From CAIRDP01 sp037134895 (GTDB taxonomy: Bacteria; Bacteroidota; Bacteroidia; Bacteroidales; FEN-979): 64,000 nt of DNA. A program made the position numbers and the translations under genes. Location of the stretch: assembly GCA_037134895.1 (NCBI GenBank), contig JBAXLI010000014.1:10843-74842 (forward strand), given 5' to 3'. Positions 52,044 through 60,507 of the stretch are shown piece after piece. Under the pieces are notes generated by a model. The model was not told the origin of the DNA and did no database searches. It saw nothing but the letters and a program-made list of their open reading frames with translations. Each line of letters begins with the position of its first letter. Position 1 is the first letter of the stretch.

Positions 52044-52071
52044 TTCAGGGATTGGGGATTAGGGGTTAGGG
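52044..52071. repeat. Single-armed heptamer array (ATTAGGG family) after nuoN
   Basis: Four 7-bp units TTCAGGG, ATTGGGG, ATTAGGG, GTTAGGG start at the base after the nuoN stop codon. It has the same unit as the left arm of the array between nuoK and nuoL, in the same orientation and with the same end unit GTTAGGG, but without the CCCTAA arm. Confidence 0.65.
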
Positions 52072-52090
52072 TTTGTTAAAATATTATAAA

Positions 52091-52417
52091 ATGCTTAAAG
52101 GGAAACATACAGTTGTTGAAATAGAAGGCGTTCGCTGTTCTGTTGTGGAAACCGGCGCTTCGGATGGGAGGATACAATTTCTTAAAGAGGTCCTCGAGTT
52201 TAATAAATACGAAGTAAAGACAGAAAAAGAAAAGGCCAAGGACGGAACACCTGCTGTCACTTCTGTTATCGGAGTAACAGACATGTTGTTCAACCCCATG
52301 ATATATCTTTATGAGAGAAGACTCCGGCGTAAAGACAGCCATGTTCTCCTTCCTGCATACTGGAACCAGTGGCCTGATGAAGACTGGGATATCCCTTATT
52401 ATCTCGTGCAGAGATAG
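52091..52417 (+). CDS. Small cytoplasmic protein downstream of nuoN, unknown function
   Basis: I do not recognise this family. From the ATG at 52091 the protein has 108 residues; an in-frame TTG at 52073 would start inside the repeat's last bases. There is no signal peptide or membrane helix. The first half looks alpha/beta (HTVVEIEGVRCSVVE) with one Cys and the second half is rich in Trp, Tyr and Arg (PAYWNQWPDEDWDIPYYLV). It might be a complex I accessory factor because of its place, but that is only positional inference. Confidence 0.6.
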   Translation: MLKGKHTVVEIEGVRCSVVETGASDGRIQFLKEVLEFNKYEVKTEKEKAKDGTPAVTSVIGVTDMLFNPMIYLYERRLRRKDSHVLLPAYWNQWPDEDWDIPYYLVQR

Positions 52418-52418
52418 G

Positions 52419-52481
52419 AGAATCGAGTTGCAAGATGCAGGATAGAAGATTTTCTGCATCCTGCATCCCATATCCTGCATC
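52419..52481. repeat. Inverted heptamer array (GATGCAG/CTGCATC) before the small membrane protein
   Basis: Nine 7-bp units: GAGAATC, AGTTGCA, AGATGCA, GGATAGA, AGATTTT, CTGCATC, CTGCATC, CCATATC, CTGCATC. The CTGCATC units pair with the GATGCAGG part of the left arm. It starts right after the stop at 52417 and ends 5 bp before the next ATG. It is the same sequence family as the array at 41490. Confidence 0.75.
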
Positions 52482-52486
52482 AATCC

Positions 52487-52684
52487 ATGAAAAAATATTA
52501 TAAATATTTCGCCATCGCAGTTGCCCTGCTTTACTTTTTCCTCGGGGCGTATATCTTCTTCACTCCTTCATTAGCCTACCTTCCCCAGACTGTTAAAGTG
52601 ATCTTTGCAGTTTTCCTTTTCCTCTACGGAGGCTTCCGGCTGGCCCGAATATGGTCCAAGTCGCGGGAAGAAAACGAGGAATGA
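52487..52684 (+). CDS. Small two-helix membrane protein
   Basis: The 65-residue protein has two hydrophobic helices (about 8-28 and 35-52) and a charged tail (RIWSKSREENEE). No family was recognised. It follows the 108-residue protein across a heptamer array and precedes the promoter of the pstS-tonB group. It might be the last gene of the nuo transcript. Confidence 0.5.
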   Translation: MKKYYKYFAIAVALLYFFLGAYIFFTPSLAYLPQTVKVIFAVFLFLYGGFRLARIWSKSREENEE

Positions 52685-52733
52685 CCGATTTTTCTTGTAT
52701 TTTCGCTACATTCCTCTTATTTTAGCTTTGAAA

Positions 52734-52767
52734 TTTGAAGGCTGCAATAATATTATTCATAAATTTG
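52734..52767 (+). promoter_or_regulatory. Promoter TTTG-N22-TAAATTTG before the pstS-like gene
   Basis: TTTG at 52734-52737 and an exact -7 box TAAATTTG at 52760-52767, with 22 bp between, slightly longer than ideal. The ATG at 52821 follows 53 bp later. Confidence 0.5.
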
Positions 52768-52820
52768 TGTTTCATTTTATATAAACCTGCTTATTTCAAG
52801 CATTTAAGGATATTAGGGAC

Positions 52821-53771
52821 ATGTTAAGGACTGCAATTTGGGCTTCCAGGATCACCGGAGTTGTTTTCCTGTTTTTTCTGGCCTCATGCGGAGGAGGGAA
52901 TCCAGGTCAGAAGACTGACAACCCAACATCCGGGAAAATCAAAGTAGGAATTGACGATTCTTACAGGCTTTTACTTGATACCGAGATCTATACCTTTGAG
53001 TCGTTGTATAAATATGCAAAAATTGACCCTGTATACGGGAGCGAGGGAGATATAATTGACCTTTTCATGAAGGACTCGGTTCCCCTTATGATTTTAAACA
53101 GGAAGCTTACTACTGATGAGGAAAAGTACCTGACATCCAGACAGTTTATCCCGAAAACAACCTTGATAGCTTTTGATGGAATTGTGTTTATAGTCAACAA
53201 TGCCAATCCCGACACCAATTTATTTTATGATAAAATCGAGGGGATCTTCAAAGGAGAAATAAAAACCTGGAAAGAAGTTAACCCAAAATCAAAACTTGGG
53301 GAACTCAAAGTGGTGTTTGACAATTTCAAGTCGGGTAATCCCAGGTATTTCAGGGAGAAGTTCAATCTGAGCAAACTGCCTCCAAGTTGTTTTGCAGTGA
53401 ATTCCAACGCAGATGTCATTTCATTTGTTGAGAAGAATCCCTCAGCGATAGGTATAATCAGTGTGAACTGGATCAGTGACAAGGCTGATACGGTTTCGAA
53501 TAATTTTTTAAACAGGGTTAAGATTGCCGGTGTGAGTACTCCTGGAAACAACGACCCATCTGCAAATTTTTACAGACCGTACCAGGCATATATTGCACAG
53601 GGAGATTACCCCTTCACTCGCAATGTTTATAGTATTAACAGGCAAACCTACCATGGACTGGCTTTCGGTCTATCTTCTTTCATCGCAGGGGAGAAAGGCC
53701 AGCTTATCGTGCTGAGGTCCGGGATGGTTCCTGCAGCTATGCCAGTCAGAATAGTTCAGATTAAACATTAA
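52821..53771 (+). CDS. PstS-family substrate-binding lipoprotein in a TonB locus
   Basis: The 316-residue lipoprotein has a signal ending FFLASC and a PBP-like domain of the PstS/PBP2 family (for example FDGIVFIVNNANPD, IFKGEIKTWKEVNP and ENPSAIGIISVNW). Phosphate-binding proteins of this kind normally serve PstCAB transporters, but no pst genes are here. In Bacteroidota a PstS-like gene is often found beside exbB-exbD-tonB and a TPR gene, which argues for an envelope or TonB-linked role. The next gene follows after 19 bp. Confidence 0.8.
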   Translation: MLRTAIWASRITGVVFLFFLASCGGGNPGQKTDNPTSGKIKVGIDDSYRLLLDTEIYTFESLYKYAKIDPVYGSEGDIIDLFMKDSVPLMILNRKLTTDEEKYLTSRQFIPKTTLIAFDGIVFIVNNANPDTNLFYDKIEGIFKGEIKTWKEVNPKSKLGELKVVFDNFKSGNPRYFREKFNLSKLPPSCFAVNSNADVISFVEKNPSAIGIISVNWISDKADTVSNNFLNRVKIAGVSTPGNNDPSANFYRPYQAYIAQGDYPFTRNVYSINRQTYHGLAFGLSSFIAGEKGQLIVLRSGMVPAAMPVRIVQIKH

Positions 53772-53790
53772 TCCTACTACATATAACCTT

Positions 53791-55488
53791 ATGATAAGCA
53801 ATTCAAGAAAGACGGGACTGGTTATAGTTTTAATGCTGATATCCGCATTTCAACCGACACTACACGCACAGGATCTTAAAGCCGCCATCAGGCTTATGCG
53901 CAGTGAACAGTTTAGATCTGCAGCTTCTGCATACAAAGCTTTGTTAAGGCAGAATCCGGGCGACGGCGAGGCGTATTATTATTATGGGCAGAATTTCATC
54001 AATGAGTATTTTTCCGACACCTCAAATAACTCACTCAAAGAGATCTCTGACTCAGCTAAGATGATTTTTACGCTGGGCATACAGAAAGACCCTGCAAATC
54101 CTCTCAACATTGTTGGCATGGGGGAGGTGTCTTTTCTTAATAAGGACAGGACTGCCGGCCAGGATTTTTATGCCAAAGCCCTTGCATTGTTACCAAGCAA
54201 GGCAAATAAAAGCATTGTGATGGAGCCCTCAAAACAGGCAAATGTTCTGATAAGGATGGCCAATGGATTTGTGAGGGCGGGTATCAAAGACACAACGCAG
54301 ATCTTTAGTTTGCTCAGGGCTGCCGAAAAACTTGATCCAAAGAATTATGAATTGTTCATTGTCAAGGGAGATGCCTATATCTTTCTTCTTAACGACGGTT
54401 CAAATGCCATCACTAATTATAATATCGCCCAAAGTCTTAATCCGCAGTCCCCCTTTGCAAAAGTCCGTATTGGCCAGCTTTGGATGAGGGCTAAACAATA
54501 CAAGAGTGCTCTTACCTATTATGATGATGCCATTAAAATTGATTCAAATTACGCTCCGGCATACAGGGAAAGAGGATTTCTTCTTGCCAAAGCCAACAGG
54601 AATGATGATGCAAAGCGGGATTTCGCAAGATTTCTGAGGCTATCCGCAGGAAACACAACTGCAAGGATACAATATGTAAATGTACTTTTCGATATACAGG
54701 ATTACAAGGAAGCCATTAATCAGCTTACAGAAGTATACAAAGTTGATTCTACAAATAACGACCTTAACAGGGCCCTTGCCTATGCTTATTTTGAGACGGG
54801 GCAGTATGACAAAGCCTTGTATTTTGACAGAAAATTTTTCGCCCACGAAAAACCTGACCGGATTCGCGCCGCTGATTACGTTTATTACGGGAGGATACTT
54901 GCTAAAAACAAAATGGATGAACAGGCTTATGAGCAACTGCTGAAGGGTTTTGAACTGGATTCAACAAAGCCCGAGCTTCTTTCGGAGGCCGCTTTATGCC
55001 TCACTAAAACCAAAAAATACGATAAAGCTATTGAGACCTATCAGAGGAAGATCCTGTTGAAAAAGGCAGCACCTATGGATTATTACAATCTCGGCAAGGT
55101 ATATTACAATGTCAAGGATTTCACCCTGGCTGATACCAACCTGGCAATTTTCAACCAGCTTCAACCTGATCATATTGCCGGTTTTGTTTGGAGAGCCAGG
55201 ACAAAATCGAATATTGACTCAACCAGCAAGCAGGGTTTGGCGAAACCCATTTATGAGACCATTCTTGCCAAGACCCAAAATGATACTGCAAAGTATGCCA
55301 AGGAGAGAATTGAGTGCAATTACTATCTTGCCTATTATTACTTCCTGCAGTACGCCCAGACCAAGAACAAGGATTATGCTGTTCAGGCCATAGCATACAG
55401 TAACAAGGTGCTTGCGATTGACCCCAAAGATGAGAAGGCTGATAAGGCAAAACAGATCATTGAAAACCTTAAAAAGTTTGTAAATTAG
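53791..55488 (+). CDS. Secreted tetratricopeptide-repeat protein
   Basis: The 565-residue precursor has a signal peptide (cleavage near LHAQ) and about ten TPR-type helical repeats spread over the whole length; clear ones include PAYRERGFLLAKANRNDDAKRDFARFL and LNRALAYAYFETGQYDKALYFDRKFF. TPR proteins hold other proteins together; here it is probably a periplasmic scaffold working with the ExbBD-TonB complex. It ends 103 bp before exbB, where a new promoter begins. Confidence 0.82.
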   Translation: MISNSRKTGLVIVLMLISAFQPTLHAQDLKAAIRLMRSEQFRSAASAYKALLRQNPGDGEAYYYYGQNFINEYFSDTSNNSLKEISDSAKMIFTLGIQKDPANPLNIVGMGEVSFLNKDRTAGQDFYAKALALLPSKANKSIVMEPSKQANVLIRMANGFVRAGIKDTTQIFSLLRAAEKLDPKNYELFIVKGDAYIFLLNDGSNAITNYNIAQSLNPQSPFAKVRIGQLWMRAKQYKSALTYYDDAIKIDSNYAPAYRERGFLLAKANRNDDAKRDFARFLRLSAGNTTARIQYVNVLFDIQDYKEAINQLTEVYKVDSTNNDLNRALAYAYFETGQYDKALYFDRKFFAHEKPDRIRAADYVYYGRILAKNKMDEQAYEQLLKGFELDSTKPELLSEAALCLTKTKKYDKAIETYQRKILLKKAAPMDYYNLGKVYYNVKDFTLADTNLAIFNQLQPDHIAGFVWRARTKSNIDSTSKQGLAKPIYETILAKTQNDTAKYAKERIECNYYLAYYYFLQYAQTKNKDYAVQAIAYSNKVLAIDPKDEKADKAKQIIENLKKFVN

Positions 55489-55494
55489 AGCATA

Positions 55495-55525
55495 TTGGTA
55501 ATCAATCAATATTTTTGTACTTTTG
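55495..55525 (+). promoter_or_regulatory. Promoter TTG-N20-TACTTTTG for exbB-exbD-exbD-tonB
   Basis: TTG at 55495-55497 and the -7 box TACTTTTG at 55518-55525 are spaced by 20 bp, an ideal match. It lies between the TPR gene and exbB, so the motor genes have their own promoter and a leader of about 60 nt. Confidence 0.65.
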
Positions 55526-55591
55526 TCACCCCTGAAAAAATCGCTAAAAACTAATAAATTCAAGTATTTTATAACTTAAATTCAATTAACG

Positions 55592-56410
55592 ATGAGCAAC
55601 AAAAGCAGCAAAGGCGGATTAATGGACGCCTTAAGATCGGTGTTTACGTTAGGTGCGATGGTCATTGCCCTTATCGTATCTTACTTAATTTTCAAGTATG
55701 TGATGGGCTCCCCTATCAACTTCGAAGGTGGAAACCATGATGGCACTCCGCTACCTGGTAACTATCTCGGGATCATTTACAAAGGGGGTATGATCGTACC
55801 TCTTCTGATGACGGTTAACCTTATGCTGATCATCTTCTCAATTGAGCGAGTGATCACACTTACCCGCGCACAGGGGAAAGGCCGTATTAACGTATTTGTA
55901 AAGAATCTTCAAGGCCTTCTCGATGCCAATAAGATCGAAGATGCGATCGTGGCATGTGACAAGCAGAAAGGGTCGCTGGCCAACGTTATGAAAGCCGGAC
56001 TCGTACGTTACCGTGCTCTTCAGGACGACAAAACCATGGTAAAAGATCAGAAGATTGTTGCCTTGCAGAAGGAATTTGAAGAAGCTTCAGCTCTTGAGCT
56101 TCCTATGCTTTCAAGAAATCTCGTCATCCTGTCAACTATTGCTTCAATCTCCGTTTTGATCGGTCTTCTGGGAACTGTTCTTGGTATGATCCGCGCTTTC
56201 GGAGCTCTTGCGCAAGCTGGCAGCCCTGATGCACTTGCTCTTGCAACCGGTATTTCTGAAGCTCTTATCAATACTGCTTTTGGTATCACCGGATCTTTGC
56301 TGGCAATTGTGCTTTATAACAGCTTCTCAACACAGATCGATAGTTTTACCTATAAAATTGATGAGGCAGGTTTCAGCCTTGTACAGTCATTCGCAGCTTC
56401 TGCCAAGTAA
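55592..56410 (+). CDS. exbB: MotA/TolQ/ExbB proton channel protein
   Basis: The 272-residue motor subunit has an N-terminal helix (residues 15-35), a second helix at about 65-85 and the paired channel helices near the C-terminus (VILSTIASISVLIGLLGTVLGMIRAF and LINTAFGITGSLLAIVLYNSF). The latter carry the conserved small residues of the pentameric channel. It transmits proton-motive force to TonB. It is about 30 residues longer at the N-terminus than E. coli ExbB. Confidence 0.9.
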   Translation: MSNKSSKGGLMDALRSVFTLGAMVIALIVSYLIFKYVMGSPINFEGGNHDGTPLPGNYLGIIYKGGMIVPLLMTVNLMLIIFSIERVITLTRAQGKGRINVFVKNLQGLLDANKIEDAIVACDKQKGSLANVMKAGLVRYRALQDDKTMVKDQKIVALQKEFEEASALELPMLSRNLVILSTIASISVLIGLLGTVLGMIRAFGALAQAGSPDALALATGISEALINTAFGITGSLLAIVLYNSFSTQIDSFTYKIDEAGFSLVQSFAASAK

Positions 56411-56476
56411 TATTTTTGGCGTTTCAGAAAATTAAGTACATAATACTGTGTATTTTTAATTTAAAACCAGAATTAC

Positions 56477-57121
56477 ATGCCAAAGATAAAACCACCGGTT
56501 AGAACACCGCATATAGACATGACACCCATGGTGGATTTGTTTTCTGTGCTCCTGATCTTTCTGTTGCTTACGGCTTCATTCCGTCCTCAAGAGGCTGCTG
56601 TCATTACAACACCTCAGTCGATCTCGGAAAAGCAGGCTCCTGATGCAGACCTGATGACCATCTTTATTGCTAAGGATGGCAAGGTCTTTTTCAATATTGA
56701 CAACGGTAAAGATACTTCGACTCATTTCCGCAGTAAACTGCTGGAAAAGATCGGGGAGCAGTATAAGATCAAATTCTCCAAGGCGGAAATTGCCAAATTT
56801 GGCACCATGTCATCTTTTGGATTACCGATCAAGGACCTGAAAACATGGCTCAATACCAAGGATTCCAAAGAGAAAGATAAACTGCAAACAGGCATCCCAA
56901 TGGATTCAACCGACAACCAGCTCGCATGGTGGGTACGTGAAGCCCGTCTGACAAATGTGGGGGCCGAAGTCGCCATCAAAGGTGATGCTGATACTGACTA
57001 TAAAACAGTCAAAAAGGTCATGGACTTGTTACAGGATAACAAGGTGAACAAATTTAATCTCGTTACTAACCTGCAAAAACAGGAAGTTTCGTTAAAGGAA
57101 CTTCCACCTTCAGCAAAGTAA
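56477..57121 (+). CDS. exbD: ExbD-family transport protein (first copy)
   Basis: The 214-residue protein has one membrane helix with the channel Asp in HIDMTPMVDLFSVLLIFLLL. Its periplasmic part is longer than usual and holds an insertion of about 40 residues (GTMSSFGLPIKDLKTW to TDNQLAWWV) absent from the second copy. Two different ExbD subunits in one operon are typical of Bacteroidota and may form a heteromeric pair in the ExbB ring. Confidence 0.87.
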   Translation: MPKIKPPVRTPHIDMTPMVDLFSVLLIFLLLTASFRPQEAAVITTPQSISEKQAPDADLMTIFIAKDGKVFFNIDNGKDTSTHFRSKLLEKIGEQYKIKFSKAEIAKFGTMSSFGLPIKDLKTWLNTKDSKEKDKLQTGIPMDSTDNQLAWWVREARLTNVGAEVAIKGDADTDYKTVKKVMDLLQDNKVNKFNLVTNLQKQEVSLKELPPSAK

Positions 57122-57152
57122 AGAGAAACTACAACGTTAAAGAAAATCCTAT

Positions 57153-57788
57153 ATGGCCGAAATAATTCAAGAAGAAAAAGGTAAAAAAGGTAAACGCAGG
57201 CCGAAGAAGCACGGTACGCGCATCGACATGACCCCTATGGTCGACCTGATGTGTTTGCTGATCACTTTCTTCATGCTTACCACCGCTTTCAGTAAGGCAA
57301 AAGTAATGGTCATTACGATGCCCGAGAAGGATAATCAGGATCAACAGAAAGACCAACCACAGATTTCTGCTTTCCGTACCTTGAATATTATCCTTTCAGA
57401 AGGCGACAAGGTGTATTATTACATTGGAATGGCTGACCCTAAAAAGCCCCCACTGCCTGCGCTGGTCAAGACCGACTTCAGCAAAGACGGAATCCGTAAA
57501 ATTTTACTGGATAAAAACCGTGACCTGTTCACTAAAATTGCCGAATATCGCGACAAACGGGTAACAGGAAAGATTGTGGTGGCTGACACAACACTCGACA
57601 ACGAGATCAAGAAAATGAAAAGGGAAGACAAAAGAGGCCCCATTATCCTGATCAAAGCTGATGAAAAAGCAAAGTACAGGGACATTGTCAACATTATCGA
57701 TGAGATGGCTATCTGCAACATTGCCAGTTATGCAATTGTAGATCTGAGTCCCGTTGAAAAGGATATGTTGAAGACTGCTCCTAAATAA
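57153..57788 (+). CDS. exbD: ExbD-family transport protein (second copy)
   Basis: The 211-residue protein has a strongly basic N-terminus (KGKKGKRRPKKHGTRID) and the channel helix MTPMVDLMCLLITFFMLT with the conserved Asp. The periplasmic domain ends in a strand-rich part (GPIILIKADEKAKYRDIVNIIDEM). It differs from the first copy outside the helix, so it is an ancient duplicate. Confidence 0.87.
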   Translation: MAEIIQEEKGKKGKRRPKKHGTRIDMTPMVDLMCLLITFFMLTTAFSKAKVMVITMPEKDNQDQQKDQPQISAFRTLNIILSEGDKVYYYIGMADPKKPPLPALVKTDFSKDGIRKILLDKNRDLFTKIAEYRDKRVTGKIVVADTTLDNEIKKMKREDKRGPIILIKADEKAKYRDIVNIIDEMAICNIASYAIVDLSPVEKDMLKTAPK

Positions 57789-57817
57789 GTTTTAATGAAC
57801 GTTTAAAAATTTAACGT

Positions 57818-58600
57818 ATGGCAATTGAAGAACAGCGTGTAGAGTCGCTGGAGGAAATCGTCTTCAAGAATCGTAACAAGGAATACGGATCATATGTACT
57901 TCGCAAGAAGTACCGCCGGTATCTTACGATTTCGCTGATCATTGGCCTCCTCGTCATTATGTCAGCTGCCGCATATCCTTTAATCAACGCATACCTGAAC
58001 AAGGAAAAATTGCTAAGAGAAAAGGAGAAGTCGGTAACTGCTGAAATGCTGAATATGCCCAAAGAAGATCTACCCCCGCCGCCGCCTCCCCCCCCACCAC
58101 CTGAAGCATTGGTGGAAAAGGTGAAATTCACAGCTCCCAAGGTTGTTGAAGACACCAACGTGGAGTCAGATTTCGGGAAGCAGGACCTGCTTAACCAGAA
58201 GGGCAACACTGAGGTACCGTCTGAGGAAGTCCAGGTAGAAGAAAAAGAAGTAAAGACCCAGGTCATTGAGCAGAAAGTTGAAGCAGAGGTATTCCTTATT
58301 GTGGAAGAGCCTCCTACATTCCCTGGCGGGGATGCAGCTCTCTACAAATGGCTGGGTGAAAACCTGAAGTACCCTGAAGAAGCCAAAGAACTGGGGATAC
58401 AGGGACGTGTGTTCGTTTCTTTCGTTGTTGAGCCTGATGGCTCAACCAGTAATGCGGTTGTGAAAAGAGGCATTGGCGGGGGATGCGATGAGGAAGCTCT
58501 TCGTATTGTAAAAGCCATGCCCAAATGGGGTGCTGGAAAGCAGCGCGGACAGCCGGTACGTGTACAGTTTAACCTGCCTATCAAGTTTACATTGCAGTAA
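57818..58600 (+). CDS. tonB: TonB energy-transducing protein with ten-proline run
   Basis: The 260-residue protein has a cytoplasmic N-terminus, one membrane helix (about residues 38-60), a periplasmic spacer and a TonB C-terminal domain (YPEEAKELGIQGRVFVSFVVEPDGS through RVQFNLPIKFTL). The spacer holds ten consecutive prolines at 58073-58102, which need EF-P for smooth translation and form a stiff rod. TonB carries energy to outer-membrane receptors such as SusC-type ones. It is the last gene, followed by a strong terminator. Confidence 0.93.
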   Translation: MAIEEQRVESLEEIVFKNRNKEYGSYVLRKKYRRYLTISLIIGLLVIMSAAAYPLINAYLNKEKLLREKEKSVTAEMLNMPKEDLPPPPPPPPPPEALVEKVKFTAPKVVEDTNVESDFGKQDLLNQKGNTEVPSEEVQVEEKEVKTQVIEQKVEAEVFLIVEEPPTFPGGDAALYKWLGENLKYPEEAKELGIQGRVFVSFVVEPDGSTSNAVVKRGIGGGCDEEALRIVKAMPKWGAGKQRGQPVRVQFNLPIKFTLQ

Positions 58601-58623
58601 GATTTTATTCTGCATGAAGTACA

Positions 58624-58666
58624 GAGGGCGCGGGAACCATATAGTTTCCGCGCCCTCATTTTTATT
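58624..58666 (+). terminator. Rho-independent terminator after tonB
   Basis: A 14-bp GC-rich stem (58624-58637 with 58644-58657, one G-U) and a 6-nt loop, followed by ATTTTTATT. It is 23 bp after the tonB stop and could also serve the convergent gene ending at 58683. Confidence 0.88.
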
Positions 58667-58682
58667 GGGATGAGAGAACCTT

Positions 58683-60503
58683 TTAATTGAATCGAATCAC
58701 CTGCCTGAAGGCCTTGTTGCAAAATGCTTCCAGTCTGCTGTAAACGGGCAAATCCTTTTCGCTTAATACATTTGATTCACAGGTGAAAAAATAGTCAAGG
58801 ATAATATTATCCTTATCTTTGCCGCATACAATCTCCAAGGCAAATGGGCCTTCTCTGAAGTTCCCCGATTCGAAACAAACAACATCAGATGCTGCTCCAA
58901 TATCCACCACCGCATGAACTCTGATGTTGAAAGTGCTGCCAAGGATAATATCACAACCGTCGGTTGCCTCTTTTGCGAACCTAATTGGTGGCGGAAGGAA
59001 GCCTGCTGAAAGATAGGATACAGCATTCGTTTTCACGAGAACTGAAGGCCCGAATTGAATAGAACACTCAAGGTACAGGCTGTCGAACCGACCCCTTAAA
59101 TCCACATTTTCGGGAAGAGAATTCGGAACATGAAAACGCACGTATTCCTTCCCCAGAAGCTCTCTTTTCCCGTCCTGAACTCTGGAGGCCACATCGATAA
59201 ACGCTGAAGGCATACCCCTGGCAAAGTATCTAAACCGGCCGTTCAACCGGCCTCCTGTTGTTTTCAGATCAAAACTGAATTCTTCAGAGTTGAGTTCAGA
59301 GGCTTCAACCGGAACTTTTATAAAAGCATATTCATTATGCCCTAAAACAAATACTGTCCTTCCCTGGATCGAAATACTTATCCTTCGCGGCTTGCAATTT
59401 TCGTCGGTGGGATCCAGAAAAAACCAGATGTCATCTCTTTTAAGCAAACATACCATATGATTTCCCGACGCAAGACTCGGAAAATCCATATCGCAGCGAA
59501 AATCAACAGTAGAAGCCATGGCAAGATATGCGTCAAATCCCTTGCTTCTAAGGACCTGACATAACAGGTTTGACTTCCCTTTGCAGTCGGCCTGCCTCTC
59601 CCGCAAAATACTGCCAATGTCAAGTGGCACAAATGATCCATAACCTACCTCTACATCAAGGTATTTGATTTTTCGGGCAACAAAGTTCAGAATCCGCACA
59701 AGGATTGAATCCGCATCGGGATCTTGTCCACAGATACTGTCGATCCGGCTCTTCTCCGTATCAGGAATGATGGTTGAAGCAGAAATCAAAGACTGTATCT
59801 TCATGCCGAAATAATCTTTTTCCCTGCCGGCAAAACCAACAGGTGTGACGATAAGCCTTACCATACATGCTTTTCTGCGGATTGTATTGTCAGTTGGCTT
59901 GAAAACGACGTTCCCTGCAAAATGGAATCGGGGCACCGCAGTGAAAAAATATGACTTCCCTTTAGGGCGCATTACAGTATCAACTCTGAAATAGGAAAGC
60001 ATTCCGGGATATGGAATGTCGAATGCGAGGTTTAGCCCCGTAGGTATCCGGATTTCGTAAAAGAAGGTATCAACAGGCATACTGGATGACAATAAAAGAC
60101 CTGAGAATAAAAGCAGGTCGCTGCATTCACGCTGGTATTTGATGCGGAAGGACGTTTTCGCAGGAAATTCAATTCGTTTACTTCTCAGGCAAGAATAGAA
60201 AACCGAAGAAGGAAGCTGTATGTCCTCAATAAGGAGGTTATTTGATCGTGATTGTTTGCCGGAGGCATCAAACACTGAAAGCTCTATCTTCTTGATTTCT
60301 TCAAGGCTGGTGTAAGGAATATAGTATTCCACTGCCGGATTTGAGTAATTTATCTCAATAACTTCACTGGTAAATCCGCGAACAGTATCTCTAACAGTAA
60401 TTATCTCTTTTCTGATTCTTACTGGTGAAGGCAGGGGTCTGCAAAAAGCTTCTTCCGCCAAAAGGCAAAGACAGAAAAAGACGATAAACCAGAAGAATCT
60501 CAT
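58683..60503 (-). CDS. Secreted transglutaminase-like protein (DUF3857 group)
   Basis: The 606-residue precursor has a signal peptide (cleavage near EAFC) and an N-terminal beta-sandwich as in DUF3857 proteins. The middle holds the papain-like transglutaminase core with all three catalytic residues in place: Cys in RERQADCKGKSNLLCQVLRSKG, His in SGNHMVCLL and Asp in FFLDPTDEN. The last 200 residues are a beta-rich domain. It is likely periplasmic or surface-exposed and may act as a peptidase or cross-linking enzyme. It is translated 4 bp after the next-upstream relative. Confidence 0.82.
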   Translation of the reverse strand: MRFFWFIVFFCLCLLAEEAFCRPLPSPVRIRKEIITVRDTVRGFTSEVIEINYSNPAVEYYIPYTSLEEIKKIELSVFDASGKQSRSNNLLIEDIQLPSSVFYSCLRSKRIEFPAKTSFRIKYQRECSDLLLFSGLLLSSSMPVDTFFYEIRIPTGLNLAFDIPYPGMLSYFRVDTVMRPKGKSYFFTAVPRFHFAGNVVFKPTDNTIRRKACMVRLIVTPVGFAGREKDYFGMKIQSLISASTIIPDTEKSRIDSICGQDPDADSILVRILNFVARKIKYLDVEVGYGSFVPLDIGSILRERQADCKGKSNLLCQVLRSKGFDAYLAMASTVDFRCDMDFPSLASGNHMVCLLKRDDIWFFLDPTDENCKPRRISISIQGRTVFVLGHNEYAFIKVPVEASELNSEEFSFDLKTTGGRLNGRFRYFARGMPSAFIDVASRVQDGKRELLGKEYVRFHVPNSLPENVDLRGRFDSLYLECSIQFGPSVLVKTNAVSYLSAGFLPPPIRFAKEATDGCDIILGSTFNIRVHAVVDIGAASDVVCFESGNFREGPFALEIVCGKDKDNIILDYFFTCESNVLSEKDLPVYSRLEAFCNKAFRQVIRFN

Positions 60504-60507
60504 CCTG

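Noticed and set aside
57811..58266. Minus-strand frame with a poly-glycine run
   Set aside because: It is the shadow of the TonB proline run.
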